The notes under the pieces are model-generated. The model was not told where the DNA came from and searched no databases. It was given only the letters and a program-made list of their open reading frames with translations. A stretch of 46,509 bases of DNA from Candidatus Binataceae bacterium (GTDB taxonomy: Bacteria; Desulfobacterota; Binatia; Binatales; Binataceae), in the NCBI GenBank assembly GCA_015478645.1, contig JADMIL010000022.1:1-46509 (forward strand), in the 5' to 3' direction. The position numbers were made by a program, and so were the translations under genes. Of the stretch, positions 36,515-44,858 are shown piece after piece (position 1 is the stretch's first letter; the number at the start of each line of letters is the position of its first letter).

Positions 36515-37312
36515 ATGAGTGAACCGGTGGTATTGGTCGCCAAGCACGCGGGCATCGCGACCGTCACGCTTAATCGTCCCGAAAAGCTCAACGCGCTCAA
36601 TCGCGACCTGCGTTCGAGCTTCTGCCGCGTGATGCAGGCCTTGCGCGACGACCTCGAGGCCGGCGTGGTGATTATCACCGGGGCGGGCCGCGCGTTTTGC
36701 GCCGGACTCGACCTGCAGGAGCTGGGCGCCGAAACGACCACCGAAAACGGCACCTTGGTGCGCGACGGCACCTCGGTGAGCTTCATCACCGTGATCGAAG
36801 AGATGCACGTGCCGGTGATCGCCGCCGTCAATGGCTTCACGGTGACCGGCGGCTTCGAGCTCGCGCTCGCCTGCGACATGATCGTTGCCGCCGAGGACGC
36901 GCAATTCGCCGACACCCATGCGCGCGTCGGCGTGATGCCGGGTGGTGGGATGACCGCGCGGCTGCCGCGTGCCGTCGGCATTCGCAAGGCCAAGGAGCTC
37001 TCGCTGACCGGAAATTATTTGAGCGCGCACGAGGCCGAACGGATGGGCCTGGTCAACCGGGTCGTGCCGCGCGGCACCGCACTGAAGGTCGCGGCCGAAA
37101 TCGCCGCGCAGATTTTGAGCGCCAATCAGGGCGTCGTGCGGCAGTTGAAGAAGCTCTACGATCTGACCACGCGGGCGACGCTGGGCGACGCGATCAAAAT
37201 CGAGCAGGAGTTCTTTCGCGCTTACAACAGCAGCGCAAATCTCAAGGATCTCGAAACCCGGCGCGCGGCCGTGATGGAGCGCGGGCGATCGCAGACCGCG
37301 GCCAAGCGCTAG
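36515..37312 (+). CDS. Enoyl-CoA hydratase/isomerase (crotonase) family protein
   Basis: A 265-residue crotonase-fold protein. TVTLNRPEKLNALN (17-30), GRAFCAGLDLQEL (58-70, oxyanion hole), GFTVTGGFELALACD (107-121) and PGGGMTARLPRAVG (142-155) are present. Of the two catalytic Glu residues of true hydratases, the first is kept (Glu115), while the second (in GQPEILLG of rat enoyl-CoA hydratase) is His135 in DTHARVGV. The reaction may therefore differ from hydration; this DTHARVG form recurs in many EchA proteins. The true start is ATG 36515; the frame is open 69 codons further upstream but that part is Arg-rich without similarity. It is the first of three plus-strand genes. Confidence 0.9.
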   Translation: MSEPVVLVAKHAGIATVTLNRPEKLNALNRDLRSSFCRVMQALRDDLEAGVVIITGAGRAFCAGLDLQELGAETTTENGTLVRDGTSVSFITVIEEMHVPVIAAVNGFTVTGGFELALACDMIVAAEDAQFADTHARVGVMPGGGMTARLPRAVGIRKAKELSLTGNYLSAHEAERMGLVNRVVPRGTALKVAAEIAAQILSANQGVVRQLKKLYDLTTRATLGDAIKIEQEFFRAYNSSANLKDLETRRAAVMERGRSQTAAKR

Positions 37313-37447
37313 CCGCGGATCGCTGTGCGCTATCGTCGCGATCCGCGCGGCCCGGGCGATGCGCCGTCGCGGCGCGATTGGGCCATTAGCTCCGCAACCG
37401 GCTATTTTCCCGAGCCGCCAATCTCCGCAACCAATGAGGTGCGCGAA

Positions 37448-38224
37448 ATGATCGGTCGCCCTTACCGCATAATCTTGGCCGCGATCGCCTTTGCGATGCT
37501 CGCCGTGCCGCGTGCCGGATTCAGCGCCGCCACGGCCGCCGTGCAGATTCCGCCCTACATCGCCGCGGCGATCAGCGCGCCCGCCCGTCCGGCCAAGGAT
37601 CGCGAGATGGACGGCTCGCGCCAACCCGCCCAGGTGATGGCGTTTTTCGGCGTCAAGCCGGGGATGCAGGTGGCCGACCTGTGGGCCGGCGGCGGCTACA
37701 CCACGGAACTGCTCGCGCGGATCGTCGGACCCGACGGCAAGGTCTACTCGCAAAACGGCCCCTTCCCCGAAAAGTTCAAGGCGGCGAAGACCACCTGGCA
37801 GGGGCGCTTGAGCGAGCCTGGGATGAATAACGTGGTCGAGGTGATCAAGCCGATCGACGCGCCCGATTTGTTGCCGGTTGCGCCCGGCACGCTCGACGCG
37901 GTCTTCATCAACCTCAACTATCATGACCTCTTCGACGTTGGCGCGGACCCGGCCAAACTCAACGCGAGCGTGTTCAAGGCGCTCAAGCCGGGCGGCATCT
38001 ACGCAATCGTCGATAACAGCGCTCAACCCGGATCGGGCATTCGCGATACCAACACGCTCCATCGCATCGACGAGGCGTTCCTGATCAAACAGGTCGAGCA
38101 GGCGGGGTTCAAACTCGCCGCCAGCTCCGACCTTCTGCGCAATCCTAAGGATCCGCGCACGGAACCGTTCTGGAAGATGAACCATACGCAGGATCGCTTT
38201 ATCCTGAAATTCGTCAAGCCGTAA
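37448..38224 (+). CDS. Exported SAM-dependent methyltransferase-like protein
   Basis: A 258-residue protein with a typical signal peptide: MIGRPYRII, a hydrophobic core, and a likely cleavage after Ala-rich FSAATA near residue 30. The mature part has a class I methyltransferase fold: motif I VADLWAGGGYTTELLA (75-90), then GKVYSQNG, and a DAVFINLNYHDL strand with PGGIYAIVDNSAQPG. It resembles predicted methyltransferases of the COG4798 type, several of which also carry signal peptides. A methyltransferase outside the cytoplasm would have no obvious SAM supply, so either SAM is not used or the leader is a membrane anchor. The ATG at 37448 has GAGGT 7 nt upstream; upstream frame extension to 37325 has no signal. 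Confidence 0.82.
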   Translation: MIGRPYRIILAAIAFAMLAVPRAGFSAATAAVQIPPYIAAAISAPARPAKDREMDGSRQPAQVMAFFGVKPGMQVADLWAGGGYTTELLARIVGPDGKVYSQNGPFPEKFKAAKTTWQGRLSEPGMNNVVEVIKPIDAPDLLPVAPGTLDAVFINLNYHDLFDVGADPAKLNASVFKALKPGGIYAIVDNSAQPGSGIRDTNTLHRIDEAFLIKQVEQAGFKLAASSDLLRNPKDPRTEPFWKMNHTQDRFILKFVKP

Positions 38225-38299
38225 TTTGCGCCCCGGCGCGGCTCAGCGCGCGCGACGCATAGCCACCGCCCGTCGTCGCGGGCCGGCCGGAGAGATTCG

Positions 38300-39187
38300 A
38301 TGAAAATTGGCCTGTTGACCGCGGGATTAGGCAAAGCGGCGCATCCGCGCGTGCTGCGTACGATCGCCGAGCACGCCGATCGCCTGGGCTTCGGTACGCT
38401 CTGGGCGCCCGAGCACGTGGTGCTCTTCGACGCCTATCGCGAATCGAAGTATCCCTACTCCGACGACGGTGCGTTCGCCGCGCCCAGCACCATCGACTGG
38501 ATGGACCCTTTCATCGCGCTGACCTTCGCCGCCGCGCGCACCACCAGGATTCGCCTCGCCACCGGCATCTGCCTGGTCCCCGAACATAATCCGCTGGTGC
38601 TCGCGAAAGTCATCGCCAGCCTGGACTACTTGAGCGGCGGCCGCTTTGCCTTGGGCGTGGGTATCGGCTGGTCCGCGGAAGAGTTCACGGCGCTGGGCAT
38701 CCCGTTCGAGCGCCGCGTCCAGCGTACGCGCGAATATGTCGACGTGATGCGCAAGCTGTGGAGCGAAGAGCAATCGACCCATCACGGCGAATTCGTCAAC
38801 TTCGAGGGCGCGCGCAGCTTCCCGAAGCCGGCGCAGGGCGGCAAGGTGCCGATCATTTTCGGCGGCGAGAGCACGCCCGCGTTGCGGCGTGTCGCCGAGT
38901 ACGGCAACGGATGGTTCGGCTTTAACCTGACGCCCGCCGCCGCCGCGGCGAAGATCGAGCGGCTCGGCGCGCTGCTCGCCGAAAAGGGCCGCAAGCCCGC
39001 CGAAGTCGAGCTGATCGTCTCGCCCTATACGCTCAAGGTCACGCCGGCCGAACTGCCCGCCTATCGCGCCGCCGGTGTCAGCGAGATCGTCCAGTTGCTC
39101 GATATCCCGGGCGACGAGGCCGAGCTTCCCGCCGTGCTCGAGCGGATGGCGCGCAAATGGGTTGAACCGGCGGCCAAGCTCGGCTGA
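38300..39187 (+). CDS. LLM class F420-dependent oxidoreductase
   Basis: A 295-residue luciferase-like TIM-barrel protein. ADRLGFGTLWAPEHVVLF near the start, IRLATGICLVPEHNPLVLAK, LSGGRFALGVGIGWSAEEF and RVQRTREYVDVMRKLWSE are the typical blocks, as is VPIIFGGESTPALRRVAEYGNGWFGF. The pattern matches the F420-dependent subgroup that includes probable F420 oxidoreductases. Substrate unknown. A clear GGAGAG lies upstream of the ATG. It is 75 bp after the methyltransferase-like gene on the same strand. Confidence 0.88.
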   Translation: MKIGLLTAGLGKAAHPRVLRTIAEHADRLGFGTLWAPEHVVLFDAYRESKYPYSDDGAFAAPSTIDWMDPFIALTFAAARTTRIRLATGICLVPEHNPLVLAKVIASLDYLSGGRFALGVGIGWSAEEFTALGIPFERRVQRTREYVDVMRKLWSEEQSTHHGEFVNFEGARSFPKPAQGGKVPIIFGGESTPALRRVAEYGNGWFGFNLTPAAAAAKIERLGALLAEKGRKPAEVELIVSPYTLKVTPAELPAYRAAGVSEIVQLLDIPGDEAELPAVLERMARKWVEPAAKLG

Positions 39188-39245
39188 GCCGCGCCGATCG
39201 CCGGACGTGCGAGATGCGCGGCCCGTGCGCCGCGCGCGCGTCCGA

Positions 39246-40172
39246 TCAGGCGAGCAGCAGGATTTCGCGCGCGCGCTTCAAGTCTGCGGTGATCTGCGCC
39301 GCCAGCGCTGCGGCCGACTCGAACTTGCGCTCCGCGCGAATCCGCTCGATCAGTTCCAGGCGCACCGGCTGATCGTAGATGTCGCGATTGAAGTCGAAGA
39401 TGTGCGCCTCGATCGTGCGCTCGGGCTCCGCAAACGTCGGACGCATCCCGATATTAGTGATCGAGGCGTGAGTCGATGCGTCGGGCAGAATCAGCCGCGT
39501 CGCGTAGACCCCGTCGGGCGGGATACATTCGGTGCGGCTCTGGATATTGGCCGTGGGAAAGCCGATCGTGCGGCCGCGCTCGCGCCCATGCACCACCGGA
39601 CCGCTAACAAAATGATGCCGCCCGAGCAGGTTGGCCGCCGTGCGCAGGTCGCCCGCCGCGATCACCTCGCGCACCCGCGTCGAACTCACTTCCATCCCGG
39701 CGACCTTGATCGGCCCGATCACCTTCACCGCGAAGCCCGCCGCGCGTCCGAGTTCCGCCATCACCTCGGCGTTGCCCGCGCGATTATGGCCGAAGCTCAC
39801 GCTATGACCGACGATCACCGCGCGCGCCCCAATCCGTCCAACGAGGTATTGGCCGACGAAATCGCGCGGCGTCAGCACGCTCAGTTCGCGCGTGAAATTC
39901 AAGACGATCACGCCGTCGACGCCCGATCGGCGCAGCAGTTCGAGCTTGTCCGCGGGCGCCAGGATCAGGCGCGGCGCATGCTCGGGCGCCAGCACCCGCG
40001 CCGGCGCCGGCTCGAAGGTCAGCGCGAAGGCGCGGCCCGCGCTGGCCCGCGCGCTCTCGATCGCCGCCTTGAGTATCCACTGATGGCCCATGTGGACGCC
40101 ATCGAAATTACCCAGCGCGACCACCGCAAAGGGCTGCGGCGCCAGTGCCTCGAGGTCGCGGATTATCTCCAT
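39246..40172 (-). CDS. ribF: Bifunctional riboflavin kinase/FAD synthetase (RibF)
   Basis: A 308-residue two-domain enzyme. The N-terminal adenylyltransferase domain (1-185) has VALGNFDGVHMGHQ and VSSTRVREVIAAG; the C-terminal kinase domain (about 186-308) has GRTIGFPTANI, DGVYAT and ITNIGMRPTF. It turns riboflavin to FMN and then FAD, cofactors for the GMC and HemY flavoenzymes in this window. It is downstream of the tol-pal cluster on the same strand and separated by 56 bp from cpoB. Confidence 0.95.
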   Translation of the reverse strand: MEIIRDLEALAPQPFAVVALGNFDGVHMGHQWILKAAIESARASAGRAFALTFEPAPARVLAPEHAPRLILAPADKLELLRRSGVDGVIVLNFTRELSVLTPRDFVGQYLVGRIGARAVIVGHSVSFGHNRAGNAEVMAELGRAAGFAVKVIGPIKVAGMEVSSTRVREVIAAGDLRTAANLLGRHHFVSGPVVHGRERGRTIGFPTANIQSRTECIPPDGVYATRLILPDASTHASITNIGMRPTFAEPERTIEAHIFDFNRDIYDQPVRLELIERIRAERKFESAAALAAQITADLKRAREILLLA

Positions 40173-40228
40173 CGCGCGGCGCGCTCCAGCGTCATCGATC
40201 TTCCCATCGTCAAGTTGCGCACCCTCGG

Positions 40229-41323
40229 CTAGCCGTTGGCTAGCGAACTCATCATCGCGCGGGCGGTTGGCGCCTGGGCCGACGCCGGATGATCGCTGAG
40301 CAGCTTCTGCAGGGTCAAACGCGCGTCGATACGGTCGCCGATCTTCATGAACGATTGCGCCTCGCTGAGCAACGACGCGCTGGCGAAACGGCCCTTGGGA
40401 AAACGCATCACCAAGTCGTTGTACTGCAGAATCGAATCATCGTATTTGCCCAGCTCGTAGAGCGCGTTAGCCGAAAAAAATTCCGCCGGCTCGCTCAGAG
40501 GCGATTTCGGGTAGCGATGCTGCAAGGCCTGGAACTTGCCAATCGCGCCGGCGTAGCTGCCAGTGCGCATCTCGGCCAGCCCGGCGCGATAGTATTTCGC
40601 CGCCGGGTCGGTGCTGCTCTGTGCCGCCGCAAGCTCCTGGTTGAGCACCGTATGCCAATCCGGCGGCGGTGCTGCGGCCGGTTCCGGTGCGGGCGGCGGC
40701 GGATTGACGGCCGGCGGTGCGCCCGCGGCACTCTCGCTGTCGTTGCTGTCGCTATTGTCGCTGCTGTTGTTGTCCGCGTTGGCGGAGCTATCCGAGTTTG
40801 CAGAACTGGCCGCGTTAGCGGGGCTGTCGGAGTTAGCGGAGTTGTCGGTGTTGGCACCCATCGCCGCACCCGCGCCGGCCGCCGCATCCGCGCCACCGGT
40901 CATCGGCATGCCCATCGTATTCGCCGCGCCCGGCGCGATCGTGCCGGGCGCGCTCGGTATGCCAGGCATCACCGGAATGCCCGGCGGCGCCGCGTTTGCC
41001 GCCGGCTGCAGCGCCGCGACCTCGCTCTCGAGATGCGCCACGCGAGCCTTGAGCGAGCCCGGTTTGCCGCCGCTGCCGATCGCGGCTTCACCGCCATGCT
41101 GCATCTCGGTGACGGTATCGTTGAGCCGGCCGACCTTCTCTTGCAGGTCAGCGATCTCCTGATGATCGTTGGCGATGATCCCGCGCAGGTTCGAATCGCT
41201 GTCCTGCAATTGCTGCACGTCGGAGGTCGGTGCGCATCCGGCGATCGCGACTGCGGCACCGCAGGCCGCCAGGCCAATCATCCAGCGCGAGCAGCGCGAG
41301 CGGCCGGGCGCGCGTGCCTTCAT
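40229..41323 (-). CDS. cpoB: Cell division coordinator CpoB (YbgF), lipoprotein form
   Basis: A 364-residue envelope protein, the last gene of the tol-pal cluster. Starting at ATG 41323 it has a signal peptide with lipobox IAGC, Cys30 being the likely lipidated residue. A short coiled coil follows (about 35-75, LRGIIANDHQEIADLQEKVG), then a Gly/Ala/Pro-rich part, an unusual Asn/Ser/Asp/Ala repeat stretch (about 145-200) and a C-terminal TPR domain (about 245-364, AKYYRAGLAEMRTGSYAGAI). E. coli CpoB links Tol-Pal constriction with peptidoglycan synthesis and is not a lipoprotein; the lipobox here suggests outer-membrane attachment. The ATG overlaps the pal stop (ATGA). Confidence 0.9.
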   Translation of the reverse strand: MKARAPGRSRCSRWMIGLAACGAAVAIAGCAPTSDVQQLQDSDSNLRGIIANDHQEIADLQEKVGRLNDTVTEMQHGGEAAIGSGGKPGSLKARVAHLESEVAALQPAANAAPPGIPVMPGIPSAPGTIAPGAANTMGMPMTGGADAAAGAGAAMGANTDNSANSDSPANAASSANSDSSANADNNSSDNSDSNDSESAAGAPPAVNPPPPAPEPAAAPPPDWHTVLNQELAAAQSSTDPAAKYYRAGLAEMRTGSYAGAIGKFQALQHRYPKSPLSEPAEFFSANALYELGKYDDSILQYNDLVMRFPKGRFASASLLSEAQSFMKIGDRIDARLTLQKLLSDHPASAQAPTARAMMSSLANG

Positions 41324-41892
41324 TGCGATACCGCAAAATGATCGCGCCGGTTCTGCGCCCAGCAATCGTCGGTCTCGTCGCTGCACAGCGGCAACTCCTT
41401 GCCATAACTGATCGTTGACATGCGATCGGCGCCGATGCCCAGGGTCGCCAGGTAATCCTTGGCGGCCTGCGCGCGGCGCGCGCCCAGCGCGATATTGTAT
41501 TCCTCAGAGCCGCGATCGTCACAATGACCCTCGATCTGCACGCGGGACTGCGGATGGTTGGTCAGCCAGGCGGCGTTGGCCTTGAGCACCTCGCTGTCCT
41601 GCGCCTGAATCGCCGAATCGTTGTAGCCGAAATGGATATCGCTCAGCGGACCCTGCTGGTTCTGCCCGAGCGTGCCATTCTGCATACCGCTAAGCGAGCT
41701 GCCATTCGTCCCGTTCATCCCGTTTTCGTTCATTCCATTGCCGTTGAGGCCGTTGGCGCCCGCGCCGGCCGGCTTCTTCGACGAGCACCCGCCGAGCGCC
41801 AGCCCCATCACCAGAACCCCCATCGCGGCCACGCAGCCCCAGCCGCCCGCCCTAGTCACCCAACCATCCCGACCATGATGGACTCGTATCAT
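41320..41892 (-). CDS. pal: Peptidoglycan-associated lipoprotein (Pal)
   Basis: A 190-residue outer-membrane lipoprotein. The lipobox LGGC puts the lipidated Cys at 36, after a 14-residue N-terminal extension and a hydrophobic core. A Gly/Asn-rich repeat linker (about 46-80, NGMNENGMNGTNGSS) precedes an OmpA-like peptidoglycan-binding domain with IHFGYNDSAIQ, VQIEGHCDDRGSEEYNIALG and RRAQAAKDYL. GGAAGGAG upstream of ATG 41892 lies inside the end of tolB, so the 41-nt overlap is real. Pal holds the outer membrane to the wall and is recycled by TolB and TolA. Confidence 0.96.
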   Translation of the reverse strand: MIRVHHGRDGWVTRAGGWGCVAAMGVLVMGLALGGCSSKKPAGAGANGLNGNGMNENGMNGTNGSSLSGMQNGTLGQNQQGPLSDIHFGYNDSAIQAQDSEVLKANAAWLTNHPQSRVQIEGHCDDRGSEEYNIALGARRAQAAKDYLATLGIGADRMSTISYGKELPLCSDETDDCWAQNRRDHFAVSQ

Positions 41893-43168
41893 TGCTTTCT
41901 CCTTCCGTTAGCGGACCGATGACATAGCCGTCGAGCGCCCGCATCAGGAGAATCCTGGAGCGGGCGCCGCGGCCCGAACTGTAAGCGATATAACGCCCGT
42001 CGGGCGACCAGGTGGGCGCCTCGTTCGATCCGGACTGGGTGAGCTGGCGTGCGCCGCTGCCGTCGGCGTTGATCACGAAGATCTGAAAGCCGCCGGGCTG
42101 GCGGCTCTCGTAGGCGATTTTCTTGCAATCCGGCGAGAACGCCGGCGCCGTGTTATACGATCCCGCAAAGGTCACGCGATGCGCATCGCCGCCATCGAGC
42201 GTGCCGACATAGACCTGCGGCGTACCGCCCCGATCGGAGGTGAACGTGAAGCTCGAGCCGTCGCCGCAGGCCGACGGGCTGACATTGATCGCGCCGTTGT
42301 CGGTCAGCGCGCGGATTTCGTTGCCCGACAGATCGAGCAGGTACAGATTGGTCCGTCCGCCGCGCTGGAAGCCGGCCACGATCCGTCCGTCCGGCGTCAG
42401 CGTGCCGCCCACCGCCTGGCCTAGCGTCGCCGGTATGCGGGTCTCGACCTGCTGCGACAGATCGACCAGGTAAAGCTCCGGACTGTAGGTCTTGTACGAC
42501 AGGTACAGCAGATGCTGCGCGTTGCGGTCGAAGCTCGGGAAGAGGTTGATCGTCGGATTATCCGTTACCCGGAACAGCGCGCCGCCGTCGAGCCACGACG
42601 TGTAGATTTCCTTGAAGCGGCCGCCGCGCGTCGAAACATAGGCGAGCTTGGTGTCGAACGGCCCGCGGATGCCGGTGGCCGCCAGCAGGATCGCGTCGGC
42701 GAAGCGCCGCGCCATCTCGCCCACGTCCTGCGGATCGCCGCTGAACTTCTTGCCCATCATGCGCCGCTGCTGCGCCACGTCGAACAGCAGCGCCTCGACC
42801 GTCACCGCGTTACCGTGGCGCGTGATGGCGCCCTTGACCAGGAAGTCGGCGCCGAGCGAACTCCAGTCGGCGAAATTGAACTGCCCGATGTCGTAGCCCG
42901 ACGAATCGGGATTTTCGATATAGGACTTCGGCGCGATGATCCGGAAATAGCTCGAGAGCTTCAGATCGCGCATCAGGATCTTGTCGAACGCGCCGGAAAT
43001 CGCGTGGTCGTCGTCGCCGCCCAGATTCTTGAAGCCCGACACCGCGATCGGCTGCGCGGTCGCCCCCTTGCTGATATCTATCCTGATCTGCGCCCGCGCC
43101 ATCGCCGGAATTGCGATCGCCGCGATCGTCAGCGCCAGAGCCAGTACCTGTCTCTTCATCATGCCCAT
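41852..43168 (-). CDS. tolB: Tol-Pal system periplasmic protein TolB
   Basis: A 438-residue periplasmic protein. The signal peptide is cleaved after AMARA near residue 26. The N-terminal domain (about 27-165, DISKGATAQPIAVSGF, then LSSYFRIIAPKSY) is followed by a six-bladed propeller: repeats such as SPSACGDGSSFTFTSDRGGT, APAFSPDCKKIAYESRQPGG and APTWSPDGRYIAYSSGRG. TolB binds Pal through the propeller. Several ATG codons lie at the start (43168, 43162, 43159); an upstream frame extension has no signal. It overlaps pal by 41 nt. Confidence 0.95.
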   Translation of the reverse strand: MGMMKRQVLALALTIAAIAIPAMARAQIRIDISKGATAQPIAVSGFKNLGGDDDHAISGAFDKILMRDLKLSSYFRIIAPKSYIENPDSSGYDIGQFNFADWSSLGADFLVKGAITRHGNAVTVEALLFDVAQQRRMMGKKFSGDPQDVGEMARRFADAILLAATGIRGPFDTKLAYVSTRGGRFKEIYTSWLDGGALFRVTDNPTINLFPSFDRNAQHLLYLSYKTYSPELYLVDLSQQVETRIPATLGQAVGGTLTPDGRIVAGFQRGGRTNLYLLDLSGNEIRALTDNGAINVSPSACGDGSSFTFTSDRGGTPQVYVGTLDGGDAHRVTFAGSYNTAPAFSPDCKKIAYESRQPGGFQIFVINADGSGARQLTQSGSNEAPTWSPDGRYIAYSSGRGARSRILLMRALDGYVIGPLTEGESNDTSPSWSGWLGD

Positions 43169-43300
43169 CTTATTTCGCGCGGCCGCTCCCAATGAAGCGC
43201 TCGCCGTCGTTCGCCCCCGCCGGTTTCCACGGCACCGCCCGGCGGCGTCGCGCGCCCCCGTCCTCCGTGCCCTGGCGGACATCGTATTGCTTCCAGATCG

Positions 43301-44362
43301 CTATGAATCCAGATCGCTCAGCTTGAACACCGCTTCGACGCCGCCGGCGAATTGCGACTGATACTTGCCCGGCGGCGGTCCAAACGGCGCCGCGCGCCGA
43401 ATCGCGCGCACCACCGAATCGTCGAAGGCCGGATCGCGCGAAGTGTCGGTCACCTTGACCGCGTTGAGACTGCCGTCGGGATTGATGCCGAAGGTGACCG
43501 TCGCGGTCAGGTCAGGGTTGTTGCCGTCGAAGCTCCACGCTTTTTTGATCCGTTCCTGCACGTCCTGATAGTAGAGCAGAAAATCCGGGTCCTGTTGAAT
43601 CCCCGCGCTGCCGCTGCCCGGTCCGACGCCGTAGCCTTTGCCCGCGCTCTCGCGATCGGCCACCACCGGCCCACCGCTCGGATTCGCGATCGGCTTCGCC
43701 TTGCGCGCCGCCGCGGTATCGGCTTCGGCCTTGTCCCGCAGCTCCTTAAGATGCTCGGCGAGCAATTGCTCACGCACCTTCTTGAGCCGCTCCCCCACGT
43801 CGGGCGTCGGCTCGGCCCGCGCCATCGCGATCGGCGTGGCCGTCGGCCGGGGCCGCGCCTTCGGACTTGGCCGCGGCGTCGGGCGCGGCCGTGGCGTCGA
43901 GTGCGGCTTCGGCGTAGGCCGCGGCGTATGAGGTGGACGCGGTCGCGGGGTCGGCGCCGGGGTCTCTTCGATGGTCGGAGTCGGTGTCGGAGTTGGCGTT
44001 GGCGTCGCGGTGGAGGTCGCCTTGATCGAATTCAGCGCCAGCGCATTCTTGTCGTCGATCGGCGGCGGCGCTGGCTTCTCGGGCGGCGGCGGCGTTTCGC
44101 GCTTCGCCTCGGGCGGCGGCGGCGCCCGCCGATGACTGTCGTCGAGCCGCGGCAGCCGCGTGCCCAGGTTGCCCGCCGGAATCGAATCGACCACCTTGAC
44201 CGTGTAGGCGACCGGCGCGATCGGCTCCGCGCTGAACAGGCTGGGCAATACGAACAACACGATCAGGACGATCGCGATGTGCGCTATCGCCGAGGCGACG
44301 ATCGCCGCGATGTAACCCAGGCGGCCGGGTCGATCATCGCCGCTAAGGACCGGAGCTGCCAC
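43301..44362 (-). CDS. tolA: TolA/TonB-type energy-transducing envelope protein
   Basis: A 353-residue bitopic protein of the Tol system. One transmembrane helix (about 17-40, YIAAIVASAIAHIAIVLIVL) precedes a proline-rich spacer with PPPPE blocks, a Thr-Pro run (about 118-131) and Pro-Arg repeats (about 135-180), then a short helical part (about 190-225) and a C-terminal TonB/TolA-like domain (about 245-353, VTFGINPDGSLNAVKVTDTS). The Pro-rich spacer replaces the long Ala/Lys helix of E. coli TolA. Its place between tolR and tolB supports TolA over TonB. The start is GTG 44362, overlapping tolR by 20 nt. Confidence 0.9.
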   Translation of the reverse strand: MAAPVLSGDDRPGRLGYIAAIVASAIAHIAIVLIVLFVLPSLFSAEPIAPVAYTVKVVDSIPAGNLGTRLPRLDDSHRRAPPPPEAKRETPPPPEKPAPPPIDDKNALALNSIKATSTATPTPTPTPTPTIEETPAPTPRPRPPHTPRPTPKPHSTPRPRPTPRPSPKARPRPTATPIAMARAEPTPDVGERLKKVREQLLAEHLKELRDKAEADTAAARKAKPIANPSGGPVVADRESAGKGYGVGPGSGSAGIQQDPDFLLYYQDVQERIKKAWSFDGNNPDLTATVTFGINPDGSLNAVKVTDTSRDPAFDDSVVRAIRRAAPFGPPPGKYQSQFAGGVEAVFKLSDLDS

Positions 44363-44807
44363 GCTTTGACCCGTTCCCCGCCCTCGCTGTGTCGCTTTCT
44401 CCCGCCGGCATCTCGGTCACCATCCCGACGTTTTCGATCCCCGCCGCCTTGATCGCCGCCATCGTTCTGATCACCTGGCCATAGGGCACCGCGTCGTCGG
44501 CGCGGATAAAGACCTGGCGATCGGGCCGTTCGGCCGCGATCGCGGTCAGCTTTTCGGTCAGCTCGGGCTCAGACATCCGCGTGTCATTGAGATAGACCTC
44601 GCCGGTGTGCGTGATCGAGACGATGAATTGCTCTTCCTTGCCGGGCAGCGGCGCGGCCTTGACCGCCGGCAGATTGACCTCGACGCCCTGTTGGATAATC
44701 GGCGCCGTGACCATGAAGATGATCAACAGCACCAGCATCACGTCGACCAGCGGCGTGACATTGATCTGCGATACCAGTGAGCCGTGCGGTCCGGATTCGA
44801 AGGCCAT
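44343..44807 (-). CDS. tolR: TolR/ExbD family biopolymer transport protein
   Basis: A 154-residue protein with one transmembrane helix (about 20-40, PLVDVMLVLLIIFMVTAPII) containing Asp22, the residue that couples proton flow in TolR/ExbD. The periplasmic domain (GVEVNLPAVKAAPLP, ADDAVPYGQVIRTMAAIKAAGIENVGMVTE) is standard. The C-terminal tail runs about 15 residues further and overlaps tolA. With TolQ it forms the ion-driven motor. Confidence 0.95.
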   Translation of the reverse strand: MAFESGPHGSLVSQINVTPLVDVMLVLLIIFMVTAPIIQQGVEVNLPAVKAAPLPGKEEQFIVSITHTGEVYLNDTRMSEPELTEKLTAIAAERPDRQVFIRADDAVPYGQVIRTMAAIKAAGIENVGMVTEMPAGESDTARAGNGSKRGSSGP

Positions 44808-44858
44808 GATTGATACGTCTTTTGCCGTCGCGCGCGGCTTCGGATACGCCGGTTCGCC

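Noticed and set aside
36503-38185. A 560-codon open frame opposite the crotonase and methyltransferase-like genes
   Set aside because: Spans two genes on the other strand and their spacer; composition typical of antisense frames in GC-rich DNA.
40700-40860. Short tandem DNA repeats, considered as a CRISPR or satellite array
   Set aside because: They are in frame inside cpoB and encode Asn/Ser/Asp/Ala repeats; there are no spacers of even length.
43830-44010. Tandem GTCGGC-type repeats
   Set aside because: Coding repeats of the Thr-Pro and Pro-Arg spacer of TolA.
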